This document shows positions 5,116-6,250 of a stretch of DNA of 6,250 nucleotides, piece after piece. The stretch is from Arachidicoccus sp050436765 (lineage in GTDB: Bacteria > Bacteroidota > Bacteroidia > Chitinophagales > Chitinophagaceae), in contig NZ_JBNQGD010000094.1 in assembly GCF_050436765.1 (NCBI RefSeq), positions 1 through 6,250 of the forward strand, written 5' to 3'. The notes below the pieces were generated by a model. It did no database searches, was not told the origin of the DNA, and saw nothing but the letters and a program-made list of their open reading frames with translations. Position numbers and translations under genes: made by a program. Each line of letters starts with the position of its first letter. The first letter of the stretch is position 1.

Positions 5116-6250
5116 ATGGAATTACTTAAGAAGGTATTTTTATGGAGTGTTGCATTTGTTTTTGCGAGAACAAATGCTGCTGAAGCCTCCATTACTTTAC
5201 CACAGATAATTGGAAACAATATGGTTCTGCAAAGAGAACAACCGGTGCCCATTTGGGGGAATGCTGAGCCGGGAGAAAAAATAATTGTTCTTTTTAATCA
5301 TCAAGAAAAAAGAACAAAAGCAGATACCCAGGGCAAATGGGAGGTCTGGCTTGACCCGTTAAGCACTTCATTTACCCCGGAAAATTTAACCATAGAAGGT
5401 AGCAATACAATTGTGCTTAAAAATATTCTTGTAGGAGAAGTCTGGTTTACTTCCGGACAATCAAATATGGAGTATACCATGCGTAGAAACAGTAAAGTGA
5501 CCAAGACTTATGCAACGGGATATTCTCCAGTGGATGAATTGAATTATGCAAAAAATAAAAACATTAGAATATTTTTGGGTGATAGAAAGAGGCTAGTAAA
5601 AGTTCATCCAGATCACGAAGGATGGTGTTATGCAGAAGATTCTGCCTTACGTTCTTTTTCTGCCGTTTCGTATTTTTTTGCCAAGGAATTGTATGAAAAA
5701 TTACATGTACCCATTGGTGTCATTTCTTCAGCTGTTCCGGGAAGTGCTATAGAGCCCTGGTTAGGTGCAACCATTACTTTAACGGACAAGGATGGGAAAA
5801 TATTAAACGCAGATACTTCGAAACCCGGTAAATTTTATCCCACATTAATACAAACAATTGCACCATTTGGTATTAAGGGTATTCTTTGGTATCAAGGTGA
5901 GACCAATTGTTTCCAAAACGAAACGCTGGGTTATACTTATAAAATGAAATTGCTTATTGATGAATGGAGAAGTCTTTGGCATAAACCCGACTTACCATTT
6001 TATTATGTTCAAATTGCGCCTTATTTGTATTCTAAAAGCCCGGGAAAATATCCTTTAGATAAATATACGCTTCCAAAGTTTTGGGAAGCTCAAACTTTGG
6101 CACTTAAAATTCAAAATACCGGAATGGCCGTGATAAATGATTTACCTGATAATTTGGACAATATTCATCCACCGGGAAAATGGGAGGTTGGCCGTCGTTT
6201 AGCTTTAATTGCTTTAGCAAAAAATTATCATCAAAATGTAGAATATAGTG
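5116..6250 (+). CDS. Sialate O-acetylesterase-family SGNH esterase, 3' end cut off
   Basis: The gene begins one base after the stop of its neighbour and is still open at the right edge, giving 378 residues of a protein whose family is usually about 450-690 long. A signal peptide covers about residues 1-22, and a beta-sandwich precedes the catalytic domain (LPQIIGNNMVLQREQPVPIW at 27-46). SGNH-type catalytic blocks are visible: FTSGQSNME with nucleophile Ser116, PGSAIEPW at 208-215 with the oxyanion glycine region, WYQGETN at 258-264, and DNIHPPGK at 348-355 with Asp348 and His351. All catalytic residues are therefore inside the window. Such enzymes remove acetyl groups from sugars. Despite the family name, many Bacteroidota members act on plant polysaccharides rather than sialic acid. 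Alongside the GH43-like and propeller genes it probably deacetylates the same glycan so the other enzymes can act. The upstream bases are A-rich without a Shine-Dalgarno site. Confidence 0.9.
   Translation, partial: MELLKKVFLWSVAFVFARTNAAEASITLPQIIGNNMVLQREQPVPIWGNAEPGEKIIVLFNHQEKRTKADTQGKWEVWLDPLSTSFTPENLTIEGSNTIVLKNILVGEVWFTSGQSNMEYTMRRNSKVTKTYATGYSPVDELNYAKNKNIRIFLGDRKRLVKVHPDHEGWCYAEDSALRSFSAVSYFFAKELYEKLHVPIGVISSAVPGSAIEPWLGATITLTDKDGKILNADTSKPGKFYPTLIQTIAPFGIKGILWYQGETNCFQNETLGYTYKMKLLIDEWRSLWHKPDLPFYYVQIAPYLYSKSPGKYPLDKYTLPKFWEAQTLALKIQNTGMAVINDLPDNLDNIHPPGKWEVGRRLALIALAKNYHQNVEYS

Noticed and set aside
3310..5504. Several minus-strand frames opposite genes 3 and 4
   Set aside because: All are antisense to strongly supported coding sequence with recognisable domains, and none has a promoter, ribosome site or family signature.
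1..6250. tRNA, rRNA, CRISPR arrays, insertion-sequence ends, attachment sites
   Set aside because: Reading by eye found no cloverleaf-like gene, regularly spaced repeats, transposase motifs or terminal inverted repeats with target duplications.

Overview
The window looks like chromosomal DNA from a member of the Bacteroidota, perhaps Chitinophagaceae-like; the family-level guess is inference. The pointers are AT-rich DNA, starts preceded by A/T-rich sequence rather than Shine-Dalgarno sites, exported proteins whose signal peptides end in LLAQ or LKAQ, a promoter of the Bacteroidota TTG-N19-TAnnTTTG type, and a row of exported carbohydrate-active enzymes.

Left part (1-466). No confident gene is present. 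Two strong rho-independent terminators (19-62 and 273-310) read rightwards and bracket about 210 bases that may form a small separate transcription unit. That unit could encode a 25-residue peptide (145-222) or act as a small RNA.

Gene 1 (467-1732) stands alone. It encodes an exported, almost entirely helical 421-residue protein of unknown function. A hydrophobic, glycine/proline-containing segment sits between two long helical arms, an outline that recalls ClyA/HBL-type alpha-helical pore-forming proteins. This comparison rests on architecture only.

The 534-base gap (1733-2266) contains a weak hairpin, a possible decayed reading frame on the minus strand, an AT-rich perfect palindrome and a very good Bacteroidota promoter (2171-2200).

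Right part (2267-6250). This promoter appears to drive an operon of at least three exported polysaccharide-degrading proteins. They are a GH43-like five-bladed beta-propeller lipoprotein, a sialidase-like beta-propeller protein with a C-terminal beta-sandwich domain, and a sialate O-acetylesterase-family SGNH esterase that runs off the right edge. Genes 2 and 3 overlap, and genes 3 and 4 are one base apart, so they are probably co-transcribed and translationally coupled. The set looks like part of a locus that trims an acetylated, branched glycan, probably a plant or algal cell-wall polysaccharide. No SusC/SusD pair or regulator is visible here, so the substrate cannot be named.
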